Positions 29,234 to 39,151 of a stretch of 64,000 nucleotides of DNA are shown here, piece after piece. The translations under genes and the position numbers were made by a program. This DNA is from Oxalobacteraceae bacterium OTU3CINTB1. GTDB lineage: Bacteria > Pseudomonadota > Gammaproteobacteria > Burkholderiales > Burkholderiaceae_D. The DNA lies in assembly GCA_024123955.1 (NCBI GenBank), contig CP099652.1, positions 1,302,001 to 1,366,000 on the forward strand, read 5' to 3'. The notes beneath the pieces were generated by a model. It was not told the origin of the DNA, made no database searches, and was given only the letters and a program-made list of their open reading frames with translations. The number at the start of each line of letters is the position of its first letter. Within the stretch, counting starts at the first letter, position 1.

Positions 29234-30658
29234 ATGAGCGAGCGTTCTCCCCGCGTGCTGGTGGTCGACGATGAAGCCGACCTGCGCGAACTGCTGGAAC
29301 TGACCCTGGTGAAAATGGGGCTGGACGTCGATAGCGCCGCCACCCTGGCGGAGGCGCGCGCGCTGCTGGCCGGCGCCGAGCGTGAGCATCGTGACTATCA
29401 ACTGGTGCTGACCGACATGCGCCTGCCCGACGGCCTGGGTCTGGAGCTGGTGCGCGAAGTGGGCGCCGCCCACAAGAACACGCCGATCGCGGTGGTGACG
29501 GCCTTCGGCAGCGCCGACAACGCCGTCGTCGCGCTCAAGGCCGGCGCCTTCGATTACATCTCCAAGCCGGTGGCGCTGGACCAATTGCGCCTGATGGTGC
29601 GCTCGGCCCTGCGCCTGAACGTGCCGCCGCCGGCCGGGCTGGCGGCCAGCGCGGCGCCGCCGGCCAGCCGCCTGAAGGGCGATTCGGCGGTGATCCAGTC
29701 GCTGCGCGCGCAGATCGCCCGGCTGGCGCGCTCGATGGCGCCGATCGCCATCCACGGCGAATCGGGCAGCGGCAAGGAGCTGGCGGCGCGCGAAATTCAC
29801 GCGCAAAGCTCGCGCGCCAGCAAACCCTTCATCGCCGTCAACTGCGGCGCGATTCCGGAGGCGCTGATGGAGGCCGAGTTTTTCGGCTACCGCAAGGGCG
29901 CCTTCACCGGCGCCGCCGACGACCGGGACGGCTTTTTCCAGGCGGCCGACGGCGGCACCCTGATGCTCGACGAGGTGGCCGACCTGCCGCTGGCGATGCA
30001 GGTCAAGCTGCTGCGGGCGATCCAGGAGCGGCGCGTGCGCAAGATCGGCGCCACCGCCGAGGAGCCGGTCGACGTGCGTATTATTAGCGCGACCCATAAA
30101 AACCTGGCGCAATGCGTGGAGCAGGGCAGCTTTCGCCAGGATCTGTTCTACCGCCTGAATGTCATCGAACTGGGTCTGCCGCCGCTGCGCGAGCGGCTCG
30201 ACGATCTGCCTGTGCTGACCTGCGCGATCCTGGAGCGGTTGGGCACCTTCGAGCACCAGGCGGCGCTGGGGGAGGGCGTGCTCGATGCGCTGCGCGGCTA
30301 TCCCTTCCCCGGCAATGTGCGCGAGCTGGAAAACATCCTGGAGCGGGCGCTGGCCTTCGCCAACGACGGCGTGATCGAGGTGGCCGACCTGGCGCTCAAG
30401 GGCGCGCGCATGCCCGAGGTGGTCGAGACGTCGGAGGTGGCGCAGGTTCCAGCGCCCCCACTCCCGTCGTCGGCGGCGACGGAGCCGCTGCCGGCCAGCC
30501 TGCCCGACTACCTGAACCAGGTCGAGCGCGACATCATCCTGCGCGCGCTGACGCAGACGCAGTTCAACCGCACGCAGGCCGCGCAGCTGCTGGGCATTAG
30601 CTTCCGCCAGCTGCGCTATCAAATGCAGAAACTGAAGATCCAGGAGCCCGAGGCATGA
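29234..30658 (+). CDS. pilR: Sigma-54 response regulator PilR
   Basis: 474 residues. NtrC-type activator of pilin and related genes. Receiver domain (VLVVDDEADLRELLEL; phosphoacceptor Asp in LVLTDMRLPDG; Lys in YISKPV), AAA+ domain with GESGSGKE, GAFTGA (the sigma-54 contact loop), GGTLMLDEVADL, and a Fis-type HTH at the C-terminus (TQTQFNRTQAAQLLGISFRQ). GGCA-type promoter targets are expected at pilA, which is not in the window. Partner of PilS. Confidence 0.95.
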   Translation: MSERSPRVLVVDDEADLRELLELTLVKMGLDVDSAATLAEARALLAGAEREHRDYQLVLTDMRLPDGLGLELVREVGAAHKNTPIAVVTAFGSADNAVVALKAGAFDYISKPVALDQLRLMVRSALRLNVPPPAGLAASAAPPASRLKGDSAVIQSLRAQIARLARSMAPIAIHGESGSGKELAAREIHAQSSRASKPFIAVNCGAIPEALMEAEFFGYRKGAFTGAADDRDGFFQAADGGTLMLDEVADLPLAMQVKLLRAIQERRVRKIGATAEEPVDVRIISATHKNLAQCVEQGSFRQDLFYRLNVIELGLPPLRERLDDLPVLTCAILERLGTFEHQAALGEGVLDALRGYPFPGNVRELENILERALAFANDGVIEVADLALKGARMPEVVETSEVAQVPAPPLPSSAATEPLPASLPDYLNQVERDIILRALTQTQFNRTQAAQLLGISFRQLRYQMQKLKIQEPEA

Positions 30659-31278
30659 ACAACCGCATAGGCGCGGACGGCTGGTGGCCGGCGGCGAACC
30701 GCTATGACAGCCCCAACTTCGACTGCCGTCCCGACCCGGCCGACATCACGCTGCTGGTGATCCACAATATCAGCCTGCCGGGCGGCTGTTTCGGCGGTCC
30801 CCACGTGTCCGACCTGTTTACCGGCCGGGTGGACTATAATGCTGACCCTTCGTTCGCGGACCTGCGCGGGCTGAAAGTGTCGAGCCATTTTTTTGTGCGC
30901 CGCGACGGCCGGGTGATCCAGTACGTCTCGGCCAACGACCGCGCCTGGCACGCCGGCAGGTCGTCGTTTCGCGGACGCGAAAAATGTAACGACTACTCGA
31001 TCGGCATCGAGCTGGAAGGCACCGACGACACGCCGTTCGAAGCGGCGCAGTACGGAGCGCTGGCGGCGCTGACGGCGGCGCTGGCCGAGCGCTATCCGCT
31101 GACCGACGTCCAAGGCCACGAGGACATCGCGCCCGGCCGCAAAACCGACCCCGGACTGTTGTTCGATTGGAACTTTTATGTTAAAAGTTATCGGAAATTC
31201 TGTGAAGAAATCCGGATATCGAAAGCCGGGTTAGTGGGCGCTAGCGCTGTATTGCGCTTTGTAAAAGGCGTTCTGTAA
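30655..31278 (+). CDS. ampD: 1,6-anhydro-N-acetylmuramyl-L-alanine amidase AmpD
   Basis: 207 residues, ATG overlapping the pilR stop. Cytoplasmic zinc amidase of cell-wall recycling that splits the peptide from anhydro-MurNAc. Amidase_2 fold with zinc ligands visible: LLVIHNISLPGG (first His), RAWHAG region, and GHEDIAPGRKTDPG with the second His and the Asp. About 35 residues beyond the core (SYRKFCEEIRISKAG...) make it longer than E. coli AmpD. It closes the pilS/pilR operon. Confidence 0.93.
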   Translation: MNNRIGADGWWPAANRYDSPNFDCRPDPADITLLVIHNISLPGGCFGGPHVSDLFTGRVDYNADPSFADLRGLKVSSHFFVRRDGRVIQYVSANDRAWHAGRSSFRGREKCNDYSIGIELEGTDDTPFEAAQYGALAALTAALAERYPLTDVQGHEDIAPGRKTDPGLLFDWNFYVKSYRKFCEEIRISKAGLVGASAVLRFVKGVL

Positions 31279-31317
31279 AGTCAACCGAAAAAATGGCGGA
31301 AACGCAAAAATTTCCCC

Positions 31318-31346
31318 TTGTATTAGCCCCATCGGAACACTACAAT
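31318..31346 (+). promoter_or_regulatory. Sigma-70-type promoter of nrdA
   Basis: TTGTAT (31318-31323), a 17-base spacer and TACAAT (31341-31346). The -10 box lies inside the first NrdR-box candidate, the arrangement expected for NrdR repression. The leader to the nrdA start is about 200 bases. Confidence 0.6.
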
Positions 31347-31352
31347 CAGTGG
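31337..31352 (+). promoter_or_regulatory. NrdR box 1 (candidate)
   Basis: ACACTACAATCAGTGG, matching 11 of the 14 central positions of the NrdR consensus (CACTATATATAGTG). Its start is 31 bases from that of box 2, the helical-phase spacing known for paired NrdR boxes in front of ribonucleotide reductase genes. Confidence 0.7.
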
Positions 31353-31367
31353 ATCGGTTCTTCGCAA

Positions 31368-31383
31368 TCACTAGATATAGTAG
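31368..31383 (+). promoter_or_regulatory. NrdR box 2 (candidate)
   Basis: TCACTAGATATAGTAG, matching 12 of the 14 central positions of the NrdR consensus. Same orientation and 31-base offset relative to box 1. Confidence 0.75.
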
Positions 31384-31553
31384 TTCACATGGCACTGGTT
31401 AATCAAATCACAGCAAGTTCCTGGACTAACTCACCACCCTTATTAAAGTAGTTTAACCAGCCAGGCAGGTGTGGCTGATCGCTTCAATTTGGCCTTTTTA
31501 TTTTCAAACATAGCCGCGCAGCACTGACTGCACGCCGTTATCGGGGAGCTTAA

Positions 31554-34493
<2,940 letters not shown>

Positions 34494-34522
34494 GCCGGCG
34501 CTGACTAATATATATAGAGAGA

Positions 34523-34555
34523 GAACCGTCCCGGCCCGTCCGGGCGGTTCTTTTT
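34523..34555 (+). terminator. Intrinsic terminator between nrdA and nrdB
   Basis: GAACCG/CGGTTC and CCCGG/CCGGG pair with a single bulged T and a CCCGT loop, followed by TTTTT. It starts about 30 bases after the nrdA stop and ends 35 bases before the nrdB start. It would lower nrdB relative to nrdA unless nrdB has its own promoter. Confidence 0.8.
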
Positions 34556-34589
34556 AGACCGAATACCCGAATTCAGAAGGAAATACACT

Positions 34590-35705
34590 ATGTCGCTGTC
34601 CTGGGACGAAGAAGCCGCACCAGCGGTACCACAAGCCATCAACGAGGCCGCACTGGCCTCCGGCGAAGCCAACGCCGAGCAAGTCGCGCTGCGCGTCAAC
34701 GCCGACGACAAGCGCATCATCAACGGCAAAACCGACGTCAATCAGCTGGTGCCGTTCAAGTACAAGTGGGCATGGGACAAATACCTGGCCGGCTGCGCCA
34801 ACCACTGGATGCCGCAGGAAGTGAACATGCAGCGCGATATCGAGCTGTGGAAGAACCCGAACGGCCTGACCGACGACGAGCGTCGCCTGGTCAAGCGCAA
34901 CCTCGGCTTCTTCGTCACCGCCGACTCGCTGGCCGCCAACAACATCGTGCTGGGCACCTATCGCCACATCACCGCGCCGGAATGCCGCCAGTACCTGCTG
35001 CGCCAGGCGTTCGAGGAAGCGATCCACACCCACGCCTACCAGTACATCGTCGAGTCGCTGGGCCTGGACGAGTCGGAGATCTTCAACGCCTATAATGAAG
35101 TCAAATCGATCCGCGACAAGGACGAGTTCCTGATCCCGTTCATCGACACCCTGACCGATCCGGCCTTCACCACCGGCACCGTGGAAAACGACCAGAAGCT
35201 GCTCAAGTCCCTGATCGTCTTCGCTTGCTTGATGGAAGGCCTGTTCTTCTACGTCGGCTTCACCCAGATCCTGGCGCTGGGCCGCCAGAACAAGATGATG
35301 GGCGCGGCGGAGCAGTACCAGTACATCCTGCGCGACGAATCGATGCATTGCAATTTCGGTATCGATTTGATCAACACGATCAAGATGGAAAATCCGCTGC
35401 TGTGGACCCCGGCGTTCAAGGAAGAGATCAAGCAGCTGTTCCTGAAGGCCGTGGACCTGGAGTACGCGTACGCCGAAGACACCATGCCGCGCGGCGTGCT
35501 CGGTCTGAACGCGACCATGTTCAAGGGTTACCTGCGCTTCATCGCCAACCGCCGCGCCACGCAGATCGGTTTGGAGACGCTGTTCGACCAGGAAGAGAAC
35601 CCATTCCCGTGGATGAGCGAGATGATCGACTTGAAGAAAGAGCGTAACTTCTTCGAGACCCGCGTCATCGAGTACCAGACCGGCGGCGCGCTGAACTGGG
35701 ATTGA
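34590..35705 (+). CDS. nrdB: Ribonucleoside-diphosphate reductase beta subunit
   Basis: 371 residues, AGAAGGAAA before the ATG. Carries the diiron-tyrosyl radical cofactor. Diiron ligands are seen in [20 protein letters not shown] (Glu, Glu, His) and [15 protein letters not shown] (Glu, His), and the C-terminal peptide needed for docking to NrdA is present. It follows nrdA across a terminator hairpin and is itself followed by a strong terminator. Confidence 0.97.
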   Translation: MSLSWDEEAAPAVPQAINEAALASGEANAEQVALRVNADDKRIINGKTDVNQLVPFKYKWAWDKYLAGCANHWMPQEVNMQRDIELWKNPNGLTDDERRLVKRNLGFFVTADSLAANNIVLGTYRHITAPECRQYLLRQAFEEAIHTHAYQYIVESLGLDESEIFNAYNEVKSIRDKDEFLIPFIDTLTDPAFTTGTVENDQKLLKSLIVFACLMEGLFFYVGFTQILALGRQNKMMGAAEQYQYILRDESMHCNFGIDLINTIKMENPLLWTPAFKEEIKQLFLKAVDLEYAYAEDTMPRGVLGLNATMFKGYLRFIANRRATQIGLETLFDQEENPFPWMSEMIDLKKERNFFETRVIEYQTGGALNWD

Positions 35706-35726
35706 TCCCGGTTGTCGGTTGCATGG

Positions 35727-35755
35727 AAAAAGCCCGGCTTCGTGCCGGGCTTTTT
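35727..35755 (+). terminator. Intrinsic terminator after nrdB
   Basis: AGCCCGGC-TTCGT-GCCGGGCT stem-loop with flanking A-run and T-run (TTTTTC), 22 bases past the nrdB stop. The A/T flanks make it potentially bidirectional, able to stop transcription from the decayed minus-strand locus too. Confidence 0.93.
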
Positions 35756-35758
35756 CTT

Positions 35759-36150
35759 TTATACGAACCGCTCGATGTACTCCGCCAGGCCGAACTCATC
35801 TCGTACCGAGCGCCAATGCACCGCGTGCACCGCGTGCACCGCGTGCACCGCGATATCGGCGCGGCCGGTGCGGGCGGCGATGACGGCGGCCAGCGCCGCG
35901 TCCGAAGCTGCGGCCGCCGTCGGCGCCGACCGGGTCGCGTGCCCGCACCGCGGTGTTGGTGATGGTGGTGCCGTCGGCCTTCGCCAGTTGCGCGGTGACG
36001 CCTTCGCCATCCTGTTCGAAGCGGGTCAGCTCGTGGCCGAAGCGCGGTGCGTGTCCGAGTTCGGCGAGCCTGTCGCGTAGGACGCCCTCGGTCAGATACT
36101 GCGGCAGCATCAGCGGCAGGTTGTACGGTTCGACGAACTTGACTTGGTGG
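35759..36150 (-). pseudogene. FAD-dependent monooxygenase remnant
   Basis: On the minus strand one frame reads VKFVEPYNLPLMLPQYLTEG, VLRDRLAELG and VGADGGRSF, all characteristic of the FAD_binding_3 aromatic-ring hydroxylase family (the last is its GD-like motif). The frame then breaks; the neighbouring frame gives AARTGRADIAVHAVH...WRSV, like the TGR.D...H..HW.SV segment found further along in the same family. So an internal section is missing and a frame shift has occurred. Neither the N-terminal FAD-binding Rossmann motif nor the C-terminal half is present. A tandem repeat interrupts it. The remnant is about 390 bases of a gene normally near 1.6 kb. Confidence 0.7.
35818..35853 (+). repeat. 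Tandem repeat, four copies of a 9-base unit
   Basis: GCACCGCGT repeated three times and then GCACCGCGA. On the minus strand it encodes an Ala-Val-His triplet repeated within the monooxygenase remnant, so it arose by in-frame slippage. Confidence 0.9.
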
Positions 36151-36386
36151 CGCGCCGCGCCGGCGCGCGCGACAAGCGCGTGCGCGAAGCGGCGGTGACG
36201 AAGGCCGGCAGCGAGGTCGTCGCCGTCATCGGCCAAACGCGCGAGAAGCAGGTAGGTGAAGTGATGGCCGATTGGACCGCCGCGGAGCGGCGCGATCTGG
36301 CGCGGATGATGAAGCGTCTCGCCGCCGACATGAACGCCTGGGTGCTGCGCCACAAGAGTCCCGACGCGCACGAAGATTCCGAATAG
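36144..36386 (+). pseudogene. MarR family regulator, C-terminal fragment
   Basis: The 80-residue frame reads RAGARDKRVREAAVTKAG, ADWTAAERRDLARMMKRLAAD and ends with a stop. This is the wing and dimerisation-helix end of MarR regulators (DxRxxxxxLTxxG, then W...E...L...L..L). The N-terminal dimer region and the recognition helix are absent. It abuts the monooxygenase remnant back to back; MarR genes and their target oxidases are often divergent, so one deletion across the shared promoter removed both 5' ends. Confidence 0.65.
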
Positions 36387-36925
36387 GCTGACGCGCGATC
36401 GCCGCGCGACGCGTCGAGCGCTCGGCGATCGCGCATCGACGACCGTGAGAGCACCTCGCCGAACACGCTTCGAACGCTCGACGACACATATCCTTACACG
36501 CCGCCGCGCGCGCCGAGCGCAGACGCGCGGCCGCGCATCGCAGTATTCCGCTTGCCATTCGCCGCACTCTGTCTCATAATCGCGACGAATTTAAAAACAG
36601 TGAGTAGCGACAGCGCGCATGCGATGCGCCAGCGCTCTCGAATTCGGAAGATGGTGGCGAGGGACGCGCGGAGATGCCGGCGACATCGCAGACACCCAAG
36701 CGGCAATTGACTCGCTTTGAAGCGTGATTTTTTGGCGCGGCGCGGCGAGCGCATTTTCGAACTCGATTGAGCGCGCACATCGCACCACGATGTCGCAAGC
36801 GAGCAAGCGCGAAGCGCCACGCGTATGTGAAATGGCGAGCATAAGACGAAAAAAAGCGGACGAATACTTCTCGTGCCGGTTGCGTACCGACAAGGTTTTC
36901 GTGTACTTTACGAGATTGAAAATGT
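36387..36925. other. GCGC-rich non-coding region
   Basis: About 540 bases without a credible gene. It is unusually dense in alternating G-C steps (GCGC, CGCG), with GCGATCGC palindromes near 36397 and 36425, and runs such as CCGCCGCGCGCGCCGAG around 36500. The translated frames are low-complexity Arg/Ala/Ser strings with no family resemblance. Alternating purine-pyrimidine tracts of this kind can adopt Z-form. Nothing functional can be asserted from sequence alone. Confidence 0.5.
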
Positions 36926-36939
36926 GTGTTTATAAAGCT

Positions 36940-37073
36940 GCGCTTTTTTTGAAGTGCGCACACCGCAGAAATGATCGCGATCACGGGATACAGATTCACA
37001 AAGATATGCACAAGACCAAACCGTTTTTGTTCAACCGTCTTTCCTGATTCGGTTCAGGTTGGGCGGTTTTTTG
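36940..37073 (+). ncRNA. Candidate small RNA upstream of H1-like gene
   Basis: A TATAAA box at 36931-36936 (weak -35 TTACGA, 17 bases upstream) and an intrinsic terminator ending at 37073 would frame a transcript of about 130 bases. It carries no convincing reading frame. The family is not recognised (not 6S, tmRNA or RNase P by inspection). The call rests on the promoter-terminator pair only. Confidence 0.3.
37033..37073 (+). terminator. Intrinsic terminator without an upstream gene
   Basis: AACCG (37033-37037) pairs with CGGTT (37064-37068), enclosing an inner stem CCTGA/TCAGG (37043-37047 with 37054-37058); a T-run follows directly. An outer AAACCG at 37018 offers an alternative pairing. 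The nearest intact plus-strand gene upstream is nrdB, which already has its own terminator. Confidence 0.65.
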
Positions 37074-37377
37074 TTTGAAAACAAAAATGGTCGATGGCTG
37101 CGACGTAGGTCCCTGGAGCTGAGCACACGCCCGACCACCCGCAAAACGTCGCAACAAGATTTGTATCTGCACGCCGCGCCGGCCACGGACGGCGGACAGA
37201 TAGATGGCTGAAGCGCTGCACTCGTGAGGGGTTGCAGCAGTTCAGCTGGTGCCGAATTCATTAGCGCAAACAGTGTCCTGTTTGTGCCGATGAATAATTC
37301 GCCTGGCCCAATCCGGGGCCGGACGGGTTTAAATCTTGTATGTGAATTTTCCCATCCCCGATGAAGGAGAACTAAAA

Positions 37378-38397
37378 ATGGCAACTGCCGCAAAGAAACC
37401 AGCAGCAAAAAAGCCGGCCGCTACTAAAGCCGCCGCCCCAGCGAAAAAGCCTGTCGCAGCGAAAGCAGCCGCCAAGCCAGCAGCGAAAGCCGCCGCTAAG
37501 CCAGCCGCTAAACCAGCTGCCAAAGCCGCTGCCAAGCCAGCTGCAAAACCAGCCGTGAAAAAAGCAGCAGCCAAGCCAGCCGCGAAAGCAGCAGCCAAGC
37601 CAGCAGCCAAACCAGCAGCTAAGCCAGCAGTGAAAAAAGCAGCTGCCAAGCCAGTCGCTAAAAAAGCCGCGGCAAAGCCAGCAGCAAAGCCAGCCGCGAA
37701 AGCAGCAGCCAAGCCAGCAGTGAAAAAAGCAGCGGCAAAGCCAGCAGCCAAAGCAGCAGCCAAGCCGGCAGCAAAGCCAGCCGCTAAAAAAGCAGCTGCC
37801 AAGCCAGCGGCAAAGCCAGCAGCCAAAGCAGCAGCCAAGCCAGCGGCAAAAAAAGTAGCCGCCAAACCGGCAGCGAAAAAAGCGGCCGCCAAGCCAGCCG
37901 CTAAACCTGCCGCGAAAGCAGCAGCCAAGCCAGCGGCTAAACCAGCCGCCAAGCCAGCAGCCAAAAAAGCTGTCGCCGCTAAACCAGCCGCCAAGGCAAA
38001 AACAGCAGCCAAGCCAGCTGCAAAGGCAGCGGCTAAGCCAGCAGCAAAAAAGCCGGTTAAGGCAGCAGCCAAGCCGGCAGCTGCCACGAAGCCAGCCGTC
38101 AAAGCTGCCGCTAAACCAGCTGCTGCCAAGCCAGCCGCTAAACCGGCAGCCAAGCCAGCCGCCAAGCCGGCAGCCGCCAAACCGGCAGCCGCTCCAGCAC
38201 CGGCAGCTGCGCCAGTCGCCGCGGCAGCAGCTGCTCCTGCAGCCAAGCCAGCCGTGAAAAAAGCCGCCCCTAAAGCGGCCGCACCGAAGAAGGAAGCTGT
38301 CGCCAAGCCAGCCGCTCCTGCAGCTGCGCCAGCAGCAAAAACCGTGTTGGCACCGGCGGCCGCATGGCCGTTCCCAACCAGCACGCGTCCTTCCTAA
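37378..38397 (+). CDS. Histone H1-like Lys/Ala/Pro-rich protein
   Basis: 339 residues. The ATG at 37378 is chosen for its GAAGGAGA site; the frame is open to 37336. From residue 5 onward the protein is built almost only of Ala, Lys and Pro in variable units such as AAKPAAKPAAKA and KKAAAKPAAK. It ends in a distinct tail (LAPAAAWPFPTSTRPS). This matches bacterial H1-like proteins (AlgP/HctB/PhaF-tail type), which bind DNA non-specifically through helical Lys-rich repeats and may compact the nucleoid or bind polyhydroxyalkanoate granules. Tandem units make copy-number change likely. Expression is probably high: good Shine-Dalgarno site and strong terminator. The 300 bases upstream hold a CAAACAG-TGTC-CTGTTTG hairpin at 37267-37284. 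Confidence 0.85.
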   Translation: MATAAKKPAAKKPAATKAAAPAKKPVAAKAAAKPAAKAAAKPAAKPAAKAAAKPAAKPAVKKAAAKPAAKAAAKPAAKPAAKPAVKKAAAKPVAKKAAAKPAAKPAAKAAAKPAVKKAAAKPAAKAAAKPAAKPAAKKAAAKPAAKPAAKAAAKPAAKKVAAKPAAKKAAAKPAAKPAAKAAAKPAAKPAAKPAAKKAVAAKPAAKAKTAAKPAAKAAAKPAAKKPVKAAAKPAAATKPAVKAAAKPAAAKPAAKPAAKPAAKPAAAKPAAAPAPAAAPVAAAAAAPAAKPAVKKAAPKAAAPKKEAVAKPAAPAAAPAAKTVLAPAAAWPFPTSTRPS

Positions 38398-38429
38398 GCT
38401 AAATACTTAGGTGCCTGCTGAGGCAACCG

Positions 38430-38466
38430 GCCGCTGTGTGAGACAATCACACAGCGGCTTTTTTTT
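38430..38466 (+). terminator. Intrinsic terminator of H1-like gene
   Basis: GCCGCTGTGTGA-GACAA-TCACACAGCGGC, a perfect 12-bp stem, followed by eight T. It ends 10 bases before the yggT start. Confidence 0.96.
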
Positions 38467-38475
38467 GGAGGGACC

Positions 38476-39006
38476 GTGCTTAGTATTGTTATGTTGATTG
38501 TCGACGCCATCGCCACGTTGTTGGGCGGGGCCTTGCTGTTGCGCTTCTGGATGCAGGCGATCCGCGTTCGTCCGCCGCAATCGGTGGCCCAATTTACGTT
38601 CCAGCTCTCGGACTGGCTGGTGCGGCCGTTGCGGCGCATCGTGCCGGGCATGGGCGGTTACGACTGGGCCAGCCTGATCGGCGCCTTCCTGATCGTGCTG
38701 CTGGCGACGTCGGTGCTGTTCTTTGCCGGCTGGCCGGCGCAGGCGGTGCTGTTGGCCGCGTTCGAGCGCTTCCTCAAATGGATACTGTACGGCTTCATGG
38801 CGCTGCTGGTGGTCGAAGCGATCTTCAGCTGGGTCAATCCGAACGCGCCGCTGGCGCCGTTCGTGCGCGCGCTCAACGAGCCGCTGCTCAAGCCGATTCG
38901 CCGCGTGGTGCCGCTGGTGGGCAATCTGGATTTATCGCTGCTGGTGGCGCTGATCGCGCTGCAGATCGCCCAGATTCTGCTGGGCATGGCTTTCAACGGC
39001 CGTTAA
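38476..39006 (+). CDS. YggT family membrane protein
   Basis: 176 residues starting at GTG, with GGAGG upstream. Two YGGT repeats, each with two membrane helices: the first around residues 1-75 (LRFWMQAIRVRP, DWLVRPLRRIVP), the second around 95-172 (VEAIFSWVNPNAPLAPF, NEPLLKPIRRVVPLVG). Members of the family are linked to osmotic or potassium tolerance and to cell-division loci in other bacteria; the function is not established. It begins directly after the H1-like terminator, so it must have a promoter within or overlapping that hairpin, or rely on read-through. Confidence 0.9.
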   Translation: MLSIVMLIVDAIATLLGGALLLRFWMQAIRVRPPQSVAQFTFQLSDWLVRPLRRIVPGMGGYDWASLIGAFLIVLLATSVLFFAGWPAQAVLLAAFERFLKWILYGFMALLVVEAIFSWVNPNAPLAPFVRALNEPLLKPIRRVVPLVGNLDLSLLVALIALQIAQILLGMAFNGR

Positions 39007-39008
39007 AA

Positions 39009-39146
39009 AATCCGGGGTCAGGTCCACCATTTCTACACGGGCTGATGTGTAGATGGTGAACCCGACCCCGGATTTGCTTTGTGCGGCAGGCCCATCGTCC
39101 ACCACACACGGGTTCGTGTAGAAATGGTGGACCTGACCCCGGATTT
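39009..39146. repeat. REP/REPIN-type repeat cluster, three arms
   Basis: Arm 1 (39009-39038) reads AATCCGGGGTCAGGTCCACC... on the plus strand. Arm 2 (39047-39075, partly degenerate) and arm 3 (39116-39146) are inverted copies. Arms 1 and 3 match each other almost exactly through CCATTTCTACAC and share their core with 19166-19258. It separates yggT from the convergent kinase gene and reaches within 6 bases of the kinase stop. Confidence 0.85.
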
Positions 39147-39151
39147 GCTTT

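Noticed and set aside
34506..34519. Third NrdR box before nrdB (TAATATATATAGAG)
   Set aside because: It matches 11 of 14 positions but is a plain TA-rich run with no partner box 31 bases away; kept only as a remark under the nrdA-nrdB terminator.
35818..35853. Possible CRISPR repeats
   Set aside because: The units are 9 bases and directly adjacent, without spacers; this is a simple tandem repeat.
36494..36893. Short minus-strand frames (about 100 codons) in the GCGC-rich region
   Set aside because: Arg/Ala/Ser strings without ribosome binding sites, mutual overlap in several frames, no family resemblance.
37329..38384. Ala/Gly-rich minus-strand frame opposite the H1-like gene
   Set aside because: A by-product of the Lys/Ala/Pro codon repeats; no ribosome binding site, while the plus strand has a good one and a terminator.
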